Shown here piece by piece: positions 34,520-45,420 of a stretch of 64,000 nucleotides of DNA (position 1 is its first letter; each line of letters begins with the position of its first letter). Below the pieces are notes generated by a model. The model was not told the origin of the DNA. It saw nothing but the letters and a program-made list of their open reading frames with translations, and made no database searches. The stretch lies in NCBI GenBank assembly GCA_032871835.1, contig CM065296.1, positions 13,842,001 through 13,906,000 on the forward strand, read 5' to 3'. The DNA comes from Dipteronia dyeriana (taxonomy: Eukaryota; Streptophyta; Magnoliopsida; Sapindales; Sapindaceae). Both the position numbers and the translations under genes were made by a program.

Positions 34520-34649
34520 TGGTTTTGAGGTTGCTATGTCGAATTTACCCCGTGTAGACCCTAACTGGATACATAGAAATTAATGTAGAATATAATCGAA
34601 GATGGAGAAAACAGACTTTATTGATAAAAAATGAAGTACATTGTTGTTG

Positions 34650-35900
34650 GGGATTTTATTGAAACCTAAATAGAGGTAGTTTGCTCACGAGTCCTCAGTT
34701 TAAGGGTAGTACTTCCTTAGGTGATCTGCATTCCAGATGTGATCGATGGGTCGGCCATCAATGTCTTCAAGCTTGTATGCCCCATTGCAGACCACTACCT
34801 TTACCAAGTATGGTCCTTCCCAGTTGGGTCCTAGGACTCCATCTAACCTCTTCCTGGTATTCGAGGTCACTTTTCTAAGAACTAGATCCCCTTACTTGAA
34901 GCTTCGAGCTATAACCTTCTTGTTGAAGTACCTTACGATCTTGCTCTGGTAGATCGCTACTTTCTCAACTACTCGATCCTGTTTCTCTTTCAAGAGATCT
35001 AGATTAGCTTGGAGCTTATCCTCATTGCTTCCATGTTCAAAGTGTTGTACTCTAAAGGAGGTTAGTTTATACTTGATGGGAAGAACTGCTTCAACCCCGA
35101 AGGTTAAGGAATAAGGTGTTTCTCTGGTTGTTGTTCTCTTTGTAGTCTGGTAAGCCTAGAGAACCTCGGGAAGCTCCTCGGCCCATCTGCCCTTTCTCTG
35201 ATATAATTTCTTCTTTAACAACTTCTTGATAATCTTATTGGTGGATTCCACTAGCCCATTAGTCTGAGGGTAAGCTAGTGAAGCGAACCTAAGGTCGATT
35301 CCTAATCCTTCACAGAAGTCCTTGAATCGACCGTTATCAAACTGCTTACCTAGGTTGTCTACAATGATAAGAGGGGTTCTGAATCTACAGACTACATTGT
35401 TTTTGATCAACCTTATTGTAATCTCTTTCAATATTTGGGAGAGCGGTCCGGATTTGACCAACCTTGTAAAATAGTCGATTGCCACAATAACGTGTTTGGC
35501 TTGTCCAAAAGCGGTGGGAAGCAGTCCGATTAGGTCAACTCCATACATAGAAAAAGGGTAAGGCTAGCTGAGAGATGACAAACGCTCCGGTGAGAGGTGA
35601 CTTAAGTTAGAGGTCTTCTGGCACGGTTCACAGGATTATACAAAGTCGTTCGCATCTTGATGACCAGTAATATCCTATGCGGAGCACTTGATATGCAAGA
35701 GCTTCCCCACCAGTGTGGCTTCCGCATTCCCCAGAGTGAACCTCTCTCAACGCCCATTTGGCATCATCTTGATGCAAACACTGAAATAGGGGAAGGGAAC
35801 TGCCCCTCATGTTCTACAAGGTAATATTAGACAGAGAGCCTCTTAATTCTTTTGAATTGATCAGGCTCATCAGGAAGCTTTCCTTCTTGGAGATAAACCA
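34650..35900 (-). pseudogene. Tat-2 integrase
   Basis: The zinc-binding part AKWALREVHSGECGSHTGG (35810-35628) is followed after a break by the core (35548-35156). The core has MYGVDLIGLLP (first Asp), IIVDNLGKQFDN (second Asp) and PQTNGLVESTNKIIKK (Glu), so the D-D-E triad is visible in one open stretch. A stop after LPEVL separates the C-terminal part, where the GPYLVKV-type block lies near 34800 in plus coordinates. Neighbours are the tandem repeats on the left and the second RNase H on the right. Confidence 0.87.
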
Positions 35901-35989
35901 CTATTGGATACATCAAGCATGGCTGACGACTTACGGTACAAATCTCGTTGCCTGCTACTGTGCTTGGTTAGGAGATCACTTGGAGGGGG

Positions 35990-36460
35990 ACTCCTTGTGG
36001 TAAGGCTTGGCCACCATTCGCAGCTATCTTGGCTACGACATCACCTCAATGATTATGTTATCGAGGCACCTGCTCGATCTTGAATCCCTTAAATTTATTC
36101 TTAAGCAGTTGAACTAACTTCAAGTAGGTGATCATATTATCCCCTTTTGCTTGATAACCCCAGAAACCTTATTGACTATGAGTAATGAGTCACTCCTGAC
36201 CTACAGGTAATAGACCCCGAGCTGGATGGCTACCTTCAACCCGGCTATGAGGGCTTCATACTCCGCCTCATTGTTGGTGGCCTTGAATTCGAATCTGAAA
36301 TAGTTGCAACATTCAGTCCCCTCTAGGTCTATTATCATTATGCTAGATCCTCCCCCTACTTGCCCGGATGCCCCATATGTGTATAGGATTCAGGGCTTGC
36401 AACCCACCGACCAGTTGTCGAACTTTGGAATATTCTCAGGAGCTATATTTGTCGTTGCGA
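35990..36460 (-). pseudogene. Tat-2 second (archaeal-type) RNase H
   Basis: Reads ILYTYGASGQVGGGSS, then ECCNYFRFEFKATNNEAEYE and ALIAGLKVAIQLGV. The expected catalytic Asp of the YxDGAS motif is Tyr here; the Glu of NNEAEYE is kept. Tat elements are known to carry such an extra RNase H between the ordinary one and integrase. Stops follow. Confidence 0.75.
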
Positions 36461-36466
36461 GGTTGC

Positions 36467-37800
36467 TTAGCCTAGGGGCACTGAGAACTCTACCATAAAG
36501 TCCGCTAAAGCCTGAGCTTTGATTATGGTTCTGGGTTTGTAATTTAAATCAAATTGGGTGAGTTCCAAGGCCCAAAAAACCAGTCTTCCAGATACGTCCG
36601 GCCTTTGTAAAAATTGACAGAGATGTTGGTCCGTTACCACTGCTATTGAGTGAGCTTGAAAGTAGAGACAAAGCTTCATTACCGAAGTCACCCGAGCATT
36701 GGCGAGCTTTTCCAGAAGAGTATAATTTTTCTCTAGCTTGGTTAGAGCCTGACTCACGTGGTAGTTACATCGTTGGACCCTATCTCTACATTCCTTGACC
36801 AATGCCCTACTCACTGCAGTTTCTGAAATAGCCAAGTAGATTTGTAGCTCCTTTCCAGGACTTGGTTTGATTAGCAATGGAGGACTCGTCAGATATTTCT
36901 TCAAAGCTTGAAAGGCATGCTTTCTCTCCTAATCCCATTTCATGTTTCTTCCCTGCTTAATAGCTTTGAAGAAATAGAGATATTTATCGGTGGAGCGAGA
37001 AATGAACCTGTTGAGCGTTGCTGCCTGCCCGGTCAAGACTTGTATTTCCTTGAGTGATATGAGGGATTCTAGGTCCAAGATATCATCGATCTTTTCTAGA
37101 TTAGCCTCTATGCCTCTCTCATGAACCATGAAGCCCAGAAACTTCTCCGCAGTTACCCCGAAAGCACATTTGGAGGGGTTCAATCTTATCAGGTTTTCCC
37201 TTAGGATCATGAAGGTTCTGCGAAGGTCGTCATGATATTCTTCTAAGGACTGTGACTTTGTGATCATGTTGTCGATGTACACCTCCATCGACTTTCCAAT
37301 CTCGGGCATGAACAATCGGTTAACTAACCACTGGTATGTAGCCTCAACGTTCTTAAGACCAAACGACATCACCTTATAATAGTAGAAACCTTATCCGGTA
37401 ATGAAATTGGTCTTATCTTGGTCGGCTGGATACATATTAATCTGGTTGTACCTTGAGAATGCATCCATGAAGCTCAGGAGCATGTTTCCGGTCGTGGAGT
37501 CAACTAACTGATCGATATTTGGCAAAACAAAACTGTGTTTTGACATGCTCGGATGATGTCGGTGTAGTCAACGCATATGCGCCATCTCCTATTCGCCTTC
37601 GTAACCATGACCACATTGGCGATCCACTCGGGGTGGTGCACTTCTATGATGAAGCCTGCTCTAATTAGTTTATCTACTTCCTCCTGAACCGCGTTGTTCC
37701 TTTCGGTATTAAAGTGATACCTTTTCTGCTTGACAGGCTTGAAGGTCAAATCCATGGCTAATCGGTGAGCAGCCAAAGACATTAGGATCCCGAGCATCTC
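36467..37800 (-). pseudogene. Tat-2 reverse transcriptase and first RNase H
   Basis: RT N-terminus at 37797-37504: KRYHFNTERNNAVQEEVDKL, IRAGFIIEVHHPEW, NVVMVTKANRRWRICVDYTD. After breaks, 37372-36929 shows MMSFGLKNVEATYQWLVNRL and the catalytic motif as YIDN (VYIDNMITKS), where Tat-3 has YIDD. RNase H (36904-36467) has LQIYLAISETAVSRALVKEC, NYTLLEKLANARVTSVMKL and VVTDQHLCQFLQRPDVSGRL. Several frameshifts near 37504-37380. Confidence 0.88.
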
Positions 37801-37809
37801 ATCGTGACC

Positions 37810-38523
37810 TCAAGGAAAGATGTCATTTAATTCTTTGAGGAGCCTGATTAGACCATCCTTCACTCTCAGCTCAAGGGTTGCTCCAACCTTGATGATCTTT
37901 GAGGGATCGTCCACTCGGATGGGTATCTTTTTTAACTCGTCCACATGATGCCCACTAGCCCATTCCCTGCTCTGTTCTTCCACATCTGGCATTACGGGGT
38001 CATCCTCTGGTGATCTTGGCTCTATATCTTCCAAGATCGTCCTGGACGTTACCCCCTCTTGGATCATCGTAACCTGTGCAAACTGCTTTGCTAGAGTTAT
38101 CGGGTTGGAGGATACTGCATAGCACTTCCTTTCTGCTTGCTGGTCATCTGGTATCTCATCCACATTGTCTCTTACCAGAAACTTTAGGACGTTGTGGTTA
38201 ATTGACATGACCCCCTTCAAGGATGACAAGAAAGGTCTTCCTTGTATCGCGTTATATACCGATGGGATATCTACCACTACGAAGTCTGTCATAACATTTT
38301 ACTAGAGAGGTGTTGTTCCAGCGATTACTAGGAGGATCTTTGATCCCATCGGTATGATCGAGTCCCTAGTGAATCTATACATCGGGGTAGTACAACTATT
38401 GTAACACCATTGTTTCAAATTCAGCTTATCTAAGGTATCTTTAAAGAGGATGTCAACAATGCTGCCTATGTCAACAAGCACGCGGCGGACCATGCAGTTG
38501 GCAATCTGTAATGTGACCACCAT
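37810..38523 (-). pseudogene. Tat-2 protease and linker to RT
   Basis: Protease frame 38523-38302 has RRVLVDIGSIVDILFKDTL; the active site reads D-I-G-S. After a stop the reading resumes at 38292 with FVVVDIPSVYNAIQGRPFLS and an acidic linker to 37810 containing REWASGHHVDELKKIPIRVD. Confidence 0.82.
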
Positions 38524-38538
38524 AGGATCATAATGAGG

Positions 38539-40556
38539 CTACACGGTGTTGTAGACATCTCCCTCGGTGAAAATAATATTAGCTAACTTGGAGGGGTCAG
38601 TCGACCTCTGGTCAACCTTGAAGATACCTCGCCCTTCATTTATACGAGGGATCTTCTTCGCGTGGTTCTTTCTGGAATTATTGGAGGTGCCAGCCAAAGT
38701 GGGCTCTCCGCTGATGGTATATATCACATGGATTTGCTGCATCAGATCTGTCTGCTCCCCTTTTCTCTTTTCGGCATGCTCACGGATCTCAGCATGTACT
38801 TCCTTTCCAATTTGAATATTATCCCTGATCTGTTGTAAGAACTCTATTAAACATCCTCCCCTTATCAGAGCCTCGATCTGATTACGCAGGTTATAACACT
38901 TTGAAGTGTTGTGACCCACGTCCTCATGGAAGTCACAGTACTTGTACCGGTTTCTCCTATCGACAAGAGCTTTCATGGGTGCAGGCTTCTGTAGTAGCCC
39001 CATATCCCGAATGACAAAAAAAAATGTTTCACAGAATGCATTTAAAAAGGGTGTAGTGATCATACCCTTTTTCACCTCACGTTACAGGGGGCCACTGACC
39101 TAGGGGAGGCGAAGCCCGCGGAGGGGTTCACCTTATTGGAAACCTTTCTTGCTTGGGTTGAGAAAAGAGGAAACGGTATGTCGACCTATTGGGAGGTTTA
39201 TCCTGTTTATTCTAAGTTGGCTCAGGTCTGGGAGCTTCCTTTCTCTGGCACTTCGCGGTTCTCATATCGTCAAGCTCCATCTTGACCTTGAGCTGCTCAT
39301 CTACTTCGACTTGCTCTAGAGCCTGATCATAGGCCTCTTGGTAGGTGTCTGGAGGTCGCTTGGCAAAGGATCAGAAAAGCTTTCCCGCCCACAGATTCCA
39401 CCTAAAATTAGCAAGGGTCTCTTTCTCAATGTAGACCTCCATCTGGATGACTTCCTTAAGAAACTGTTCTACATAAGCTCGGAGGGTTTCTCCTCTCTCC
39501 TGGATCATGTACTATAGATGGATGGGATCCTTCGACCAGGGTTTGATTAACTGGAATTGTGAGCAGAAATCATCTGATAGCTTTGTGAAGGAATCCACAC
39601 TACCACCGGGTAGTTTTTTAAACCAGGTCTTGGCATAATCTGTTAGCGTAGTAGGGAACATCCGTCACATGGTGGCCCTGGTTGTGTTCTGGACTTCCAT
39701 CTGTTGGACGAAGCTCTCTAAGTGGCTCAAAGGAACTTCCGTGCCAGAAAGCTTGTCTGATGGCATCTTAAACTTCAGTGGGACCTTCGCCTCCTGAATC
39801 CTCCTGGTAAATGGGGGGTTCATCTCGCTCAGGGGGTCATTTTTGACCTACTTACTCTTTCTTCTTTTCAACTGCTAGATCTCTTTCTGTATCTTAGCCA
39901 GTTGATCCCTCAAGCGCTTATATATGTGCTTCGTAGAATCGATCTCGGAACTCTCATTGTCAAATCCCTCTGACGAGCTAGATGCCCCCACTTTGTCATT
40001 TTTAATGGAGGACTCTGCTTACGCAGTTTACCAGTTACCACCGACTCTAGCTCGAGGTTCCGTTCTGGAAGCCATCGGTCGAAGGTGGGCTGTGAGGTGC
40101 CCTTGGCGGAGCGTTGGCTGCCAACTTAATCTGCCTGGGTTGATAGTAGGTCATCCTGTCTAGGACTGGAAGCATGAGCCCTAGCCTGTTCTGGATAGAA
40201 GTTGTGGGTCTAGTCCTATTATGGGCAGGAATCAGTGGAGGAGGTCCTAACCGATCGAACAAGGGTTACCAAGCAGAGGATCTGCTTGCCTCTCCTCGGG
40301 TATCAAGATCTGCCAGCTGAGGAGCAATTCCTTCTGCATCTAGACGAAGGCGAACATTCTCCACGATGGTCGCAGCATGCTGGTTGATCATAGTTTGGTT
40401 TATTACCTAAAGGGTTAGAGCCAGTTCCACGTCCGACTGATACGAGGTTGACGTGTGATGCTTGGATTTCTTTCCCTTCTTCTGCCCTTTCTTGGTCGAG
40501 GGGGCAGATTGGTGTCCCGAGGTCTCGGGTTGTCCTTGAGAGGAGCGAAGCCTCAT
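38539..40556 (-). pseudogene. gag: Tat-2 gag
   Basis: A likely start ATG at 40556 (MRLRSSQGQPETSGHQSAP) lies 24 bp beyond the primer-binding site. The body is broken; the C-terminal frame 39075-38539 has KGMITTPFLNAFCETF, then the zinc-knuckle-like YCDFHEDVGHNTSKCYNLRN and IEALIRGGCLIEFLQ. It ends ANIIFTEGDVYNTV close to protease. The Pro-rich N-terminal parts near 40060-40260 fit the family. Confidence 0.8.
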
Positions 40557-40580
40557 AATCACTGTAAAACAATGGTGTGG

Positions 40581-40600
40581 GTTCCCCTCAGACGGCGCCA
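40581..40600 (-). other. Tat-2 primer-binding site
   Basis: The minus strand reads TGGCGCCGTCTGAGGGGAAC, five bases from the 5' LTR. Confidence 0.88.
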
Positions 40601-40605
40601 GAAAG

Positions 40606-41764
40606 TGTTAACGGAAAATTTACTCGAGGTGAGAAATTTCAGCTAACACCCTCGAGACTGCTACCACGGAGGTGGCCTCCATGGCGGCTGGGGTAGATAC
40701 CTCGTACCGACCTTGATTAATAAAGGTGGATGTTCAAGCGTGAATATAATGAAAATGGGAATATATCTCTTTATTAGAGATCATGTATTCCATATAAAAA
40801 ATCTCTCGATCACTATTAATCTCACTAGGATACAGTAGGGTGGCAACCTCGTTATTGTTGAATAGTAGACTACAACGACGATCGTGTTCTTATTACAGAT
40901 TATAGGCCATGACTTATCTTTTTGTTTCTTTTCCTTTTTTTTTTCTTCCTTGTCAATCCCCCCCCCCCTTTTGCTTCTTTTTTGCGTACTTGGGCGTATT
41001 TATACACAGTCTAAATGTGTTAAATTTTGTAATTCTCCCGCCATGGTTCTCTGAATCCCATCCCTCCTTATCAAGCAAGATCTTTTATTTAAATGTCCTT
41101 GACTTTGGATTAATGACGGAGTAAGAGAATATCTTTGTTGGAGACAAGTTTGTTTCCTCTTTGGACTCAAACACTTGCCATGCACGTACGTGGTAATTTA
41201 ATGTTTGATAGATATGATCTTATGTGTCTCCGTGGTGTGACTCTTTATGGAGGTTGTCGAGTAGGGAGTTCATTGTTCCACAGAACGAGGTAAATCCATG
41301 CCTTGGTTTTGGTACTAGTGGTTCGGACAAACCTTTCCAGGTCTCTTAGAGTTTGGGATAACCCCATGGGCACTCATTGGTGACAGCGAGGCTTTTGGCG
41401 AGCTGCCCACTACTTTCCCAGAGAGGGATGAATCTTCTCTCGGCTAAATGAGGCAATTTGAGGTATGTGCCCATTGATTGACAGACTCCAAATTAGGTCT
41501 GGATAGGATGGCGGGCTCTTGGGGAGGTTACAAGGCAGTTTCGACCTCGGGGAGCCTTGATTTGGTAGAAGAAGCTCGATTCGTTTATATCAGGCTTCAC
41601 CTTGGATGCTTCCTAAGTTCGGTGACCTTTCCTCACTTCTTAGGAGTGGCTCCAAAGCTTGATCCCAGGGCCTGAGGTTCCGTGGTGGGTTATCTCAGGC
41701 TTGGAACCAGGCCAGGAGAGTGAAAAATTTCTCTTTGGTCCCTAGCCAAATTTGGCTATTAACA
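40606..41764 (-). repeat. Tat-2 5' LTR
   Basis: 1159 bp, TGTTAACGG to GGCTATTAACA on the plus strand, followed by GTAAT. A C10 run at about 40958-40968. Confidence 0.92.
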
Positions 41765-41819
41765 GTAATGAAGATAAACCCAAAAGAGTTGAAGAATTGA
41801 AACCATTAAAAATCTCTAT
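41765..41819 (-). pseudogene. Chromovirus integrase, 55-bp sliver between Tat-2 and Tat-3
   Basis: The minus strand reads EIFNGFNSSTLLGLSSLP, continuing into the 29621 piece across Tat-2. It is the only host sequence left between two neighbouring Tat insertions. Confidence 0.82.
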
Positions 41820-44800
41820 TGATCGAAAATTCGCTCGAGGTGACATATTTCACCTAACACCCTCAAGACCACTACCTCAGAGGTCGCGGTCAGGGGTGGT
41901 ACCTCTCGTACCTGGTTTAGCATGTAATAATGGAGATGGGACGACGACGATCATAAATTATACGTAGGATAAAGGAAAATTGTAATATTTTATTAATATC
42001 AACCACTCAAGTAAGACAAACAAAAACCACTCATAATCTCTCAATCTCTCGTGGGTACAGTGGGGGTGGCAGCTTCGTGTCTGCGATAAGTAAATAAAAT
42101 GGAGGTTGTGCTCTCCATATAGAATTTAGGCAATCATGGAGACTTGTTCTTTTCTGGCCAATTCTAGCTCTCGATCTACTGGTGGCTCATTTTTTTGTCT
42201 CTATTCTTCTCCCTTTCTCTGTTCTATGATCAGTGTATTTATACATGATCCAACTAGGTTTAGCTAGTTATTCCCTCGCCATGAATATCTGAATCAAATC
42301 CCTCCTTATCGAACGGGATATCACGTTTTAAATATCATTGACTTTAACTGATTCGAAGATAACTTAAAGGGAGATATGTTTGTTTCCTCTTTAGATTCAA
42401 TCACTTGACCTGCACGTATGTAGTGATTTAATACATGCTGGAGAGTGAATGTGATCCCGTATGCTGCCATGGTGAGATGCATCATGGAGGTCATCAACTA
42501 TGACGCTTGTTATCAGGAATGGCGGAGTACTTCTCTATACCTGTCTTGGTATTAGGAGCTCGATCTAACCTTTCCAGGTCCTTTTTGGGGTCCGACATGG
42601 CTTTGTTGATGCCTTCCAATAGTAATGGAACTTTACGATCTTTCTCATTCTTATCTGGATAGATTAGGTTCGTTTCCTGGGAAAATAGAGAGATACAGTA
42701 GGGAGTGTTAGGGTTTATGCCCTAAATATGTAATTTGTAAATGGATTTATGAAATAAATAAAAGGAAAAGTTCAAATCATTCTTGTTGTGTTGTTTTTTT
42801 ATAACTTATGCATATATTTAACATCCAAGATTGCCGGATATAATCTCGAACTATGTATATGAGTGTCATATTCATATGGATACAGTAAGAGACGTACAAT
42901 CTAAAGAGTCCGTAGATAGCAAATAAAGCTGGATACTTTATTTGTGATTAATCTATAGCTGCGGTCTATTCCGTAAAGTACGGTGATTCATCCCGAATCA
43001 TTCATATGAAGATATGGGAATTGAGGTACCTTGTATGATGTAATCATATAGGACTGGGCCATGATCTATATGAATCTCTCACCAAGATCCATTTACCGAT
43101 GAAATTCATATATATCAACTAATGATGGCTATATGTTCTTCAGGTTAGGTCGTGGTCGTTGATATACCATAGGTAAGGTCGGATGCAGTTCCTAATCAAT
43201 ATACTTCGTATGTTGGGATTACAGTTTGGCTTGTGGCTGGGAAGGATTGTACACAATAGTGAATTCCACTCTTTTGGATTCCACTCTTTCTTATGAGAAG
43301 TAGATGGTAGTTCCATTAAAGGTTGATTCGGGGATTAGACAATATGAGCCCTCTCCTAATTCCGTGAGGAAATAGGATTTATTGTTCATTAGAGAATCAA
43401 TGGTACTTAAAGGATTTATGTAATTAGAGCGGTATAATGGACATTATGACCCAACTCTAATTATAAACTGTTGTGGAGGATCACACCGAGTGTAATAGCT
43501 ATATAGCTGGACACCGAGTTGTATCGGTCTGTGTAAAAGCGTCTGCAGTCAAGAGAGTGTAGCTTCGGGTTTTTTGTGGAATAATATCGGAGTTAATAAC
43601 AAAGAAATATAAATTAAAGAGTTTAATTAATGATTTCGAAGATTATTGAGCTCAAAATATTGTGGGTCCATTAGGTGCTCTTGCTAGCCCGATCGATTTA
43701 GGTAACAATGGTCACCAATAATTAATTGGATTGACCAATTAATTTTGTTACAAAAATGTCACTGGAATTAATTGAATAATGAAATTATTTAATTAATGAA
43801 TGATAATTATTATGTTAATTACATAATTAGATTATTTAATTGTGTAATTAATCATTAGTTGGAGGGTGTTGATTGATATTTAAATTTTAAAAATAAAATA
43901 ATTTGATTATTTTATTTTTGTTAAATTAGATATTTAATTTTGAATTTAAAGATTTTGAATTCAAAACAAATTGATTTATATCTTTAAAGATATGAGATAT
44001 CTTAAAAGATTTAAATTGATTAGTTTTATCGAAATATATGAAACAAATAGGGGTGGTGCATGAATCAATATCAAAGAGAAACACATAATTGCGTGTGATG
44101 CAATCAGTGCGTGAAACAACATATCGAAAAGAAAAATGTACAAAAAGAAAAAGAAAAAGAAAAGTGTTTTTGGTTTTAATTGCATGTGATGCAATTAGGC
44201 GTGAAAAACAAGAACAATACTTGCTAAGTTCGAAAGGGTAAGTAGTGTGTGGCAAGTGTTGTGTACTGATATTGAAGAAAGAGTTTCTTCAAGGTTTCTC
44301 TTTACATCCACCATTCAAGTTTTTGAGATCGTGATGCGCTCACACACAGTTACTAGTCCCGGGAGATAGCGAGGTAGATCAAGTGGTTCAGACAGGAGTA
44401 CATCGTAAAGTGAAGGAGCCTCCAAACGTCTTTAAGATTTTCAACTTCTGATTATATTGATTACAATTTCCTGTGTTTACATATTGTATGTATTAGCTTT
44501 GAAAATAATTGTGATCCTAAGTTCACTAGTCCCAGATCGTTTACGATATGTATAAAAAAATTTAAAACCTACTTCCGCTGCGTTACCAGTGAAACGGGTT
44601 TAACAGGGCGAACTGGATGTCCTGAAGGTCCCTTTATACAATTGGAGAAGGTAGCATTCCTCTAGGGAGGTCGCGTGACATCTCGACCTTGGGGAACTCA
44701 GTTCTTCCCATCTAGACCCTGCTTCGGGCTCATATTTCGATTTAAGGGGTTTGATTTGTTCACACCAAGCCTTACCCGGTGACCCTGTATGCTTGCCAGG

Positions 44801-44956
44801 TGTTCTAAGGGTATGAGTGACCTCGCCTTACTTTTGTGGGGTCGAATGGTAGCTCGACTCTGGGAACCCCGGTACCTTGCTAAGTAATATGGGTTTGGAC
44901 CCCTGAATGGAAGGTGAAAAATTTACCTTTGGTCCCAAGCTAAATTTGTCAATTCA
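41820..44956 (-). repeat. Tat-3 3' LTR, interrupted
   Basis: Parts 41820-42705 and 44611-44956, together about 1.23 kb, alignable to the Tat-2 LTRs (tcgctcgagg start, 'ctttggtcccaagctaaatt' end). Confidence 0.85.
42706..44605 (+). mobile_element. Copia solo LTR (Tork/Angela-like)
   Basis: 1900 bp from TGTTAGGGTTTATGCCC to GGGTTTAACA, flanked by GGGAG (42701-42705) and GGGCG (44606-44610), a target duplication with one change. The 'cttccgctgcgtta' near its end is usual close to the 3' end of such copia LTRs, giving plus orientation. Tat-3 LTR sequence lies on both sides, so no internal domain remains; LTR-LTR recombination is the likely cause. A frame of 109 codons on the minus strand (44255-43926) has no recognisable similarity. 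Confidence 0.82.
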
Positions 44957-45233
44957 AAGAAGTCCCCTTTAACTTGAACACCGGTAATTGAGTCGGGGTT
45001 GGAGTCAGATTTCCAATTTTATTTGGGAAATTTTCCCTCTCTTTAAGTCGCTAGAATCTAGGAAGGAATCATCGCGTTAAATTTAGGGGAAATGTGGTGA
45101 GCAAGGAAACGACGTATTTTTAAAAATCCGGTTGTGTTACGTTAGTCCCTAAGAATCAAGGCAATCTTCACCGAAGATCTTGCTTTCCAGCTTGCTTCTG
45201 TCACCGAAGTTACTGGTTACCAGTTCTTTATCC

Positions 45234-45244
45234 CTATTTAAACC
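45234..45244 (+). promoter_or_regulatory. TATA-like box upstream of Tat-3 accessory gene
   Basis: CTATTTAAACC, followed by a C/T-rich leader (tctttcttctcac), in the same position as TTTATACC in Tat-2. Confidence 0.45.
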
Positions 45245-45420
45245 CGGTCACATCGTCTTTCTTCTCACACTTATCATTCTTTCAAATTTCAAACTTTCAA
45301 GAATTTCTTTCTCTCTTCGCCTACACAAGAATCTTCATCGTCTTCCTTTTACTTTCAAAACTTTTCTCCATTTGAAAATATCGAATTCAGGTAATAGTTT
45401 TGATCGCTTAGTAGAGGGTT

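Larger units (their letters stand above)
29622..41764 (-). mobile_element. Tat-2: full-length Tat-like Ty3/gypsy retrotransposon
   Basis: 12,143 bp flanked by a perfect GTAAT duplication (29617-29621, 41765-41769). LTRs are at 40606-41764 (5') and 29622-30752 (3'). Minus-strand order: primer-binding site, gag, protease, RT, RNase H, second RNase H, integrase, tandem repeats. The accessory gene (31144-33606) is antisense. The layout matches the Tat lineage (Ogre/Retand relatives), known for a second RNase H, an antisense ORF and tandem repeats near the 3' end. Multiple stops show it is inactive. By eye the LTRs differ at roughly one base in ten over their first 300 bp. Confidence 0.92.

Noticed and set aside
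29622..41764. Tat-2 as an active element
   Set aside because: Ends and target duplication are complete, but gag, protease, RT and accessory gene all carry stops and the RT motif reads YIDN.
43926..44255. 109-codon minus-strand frame in the solo LTR
   Set aside because: Low-complexity Phe/Leu/Ile-rich reading of an A-rich stretch, with no family resemblance.
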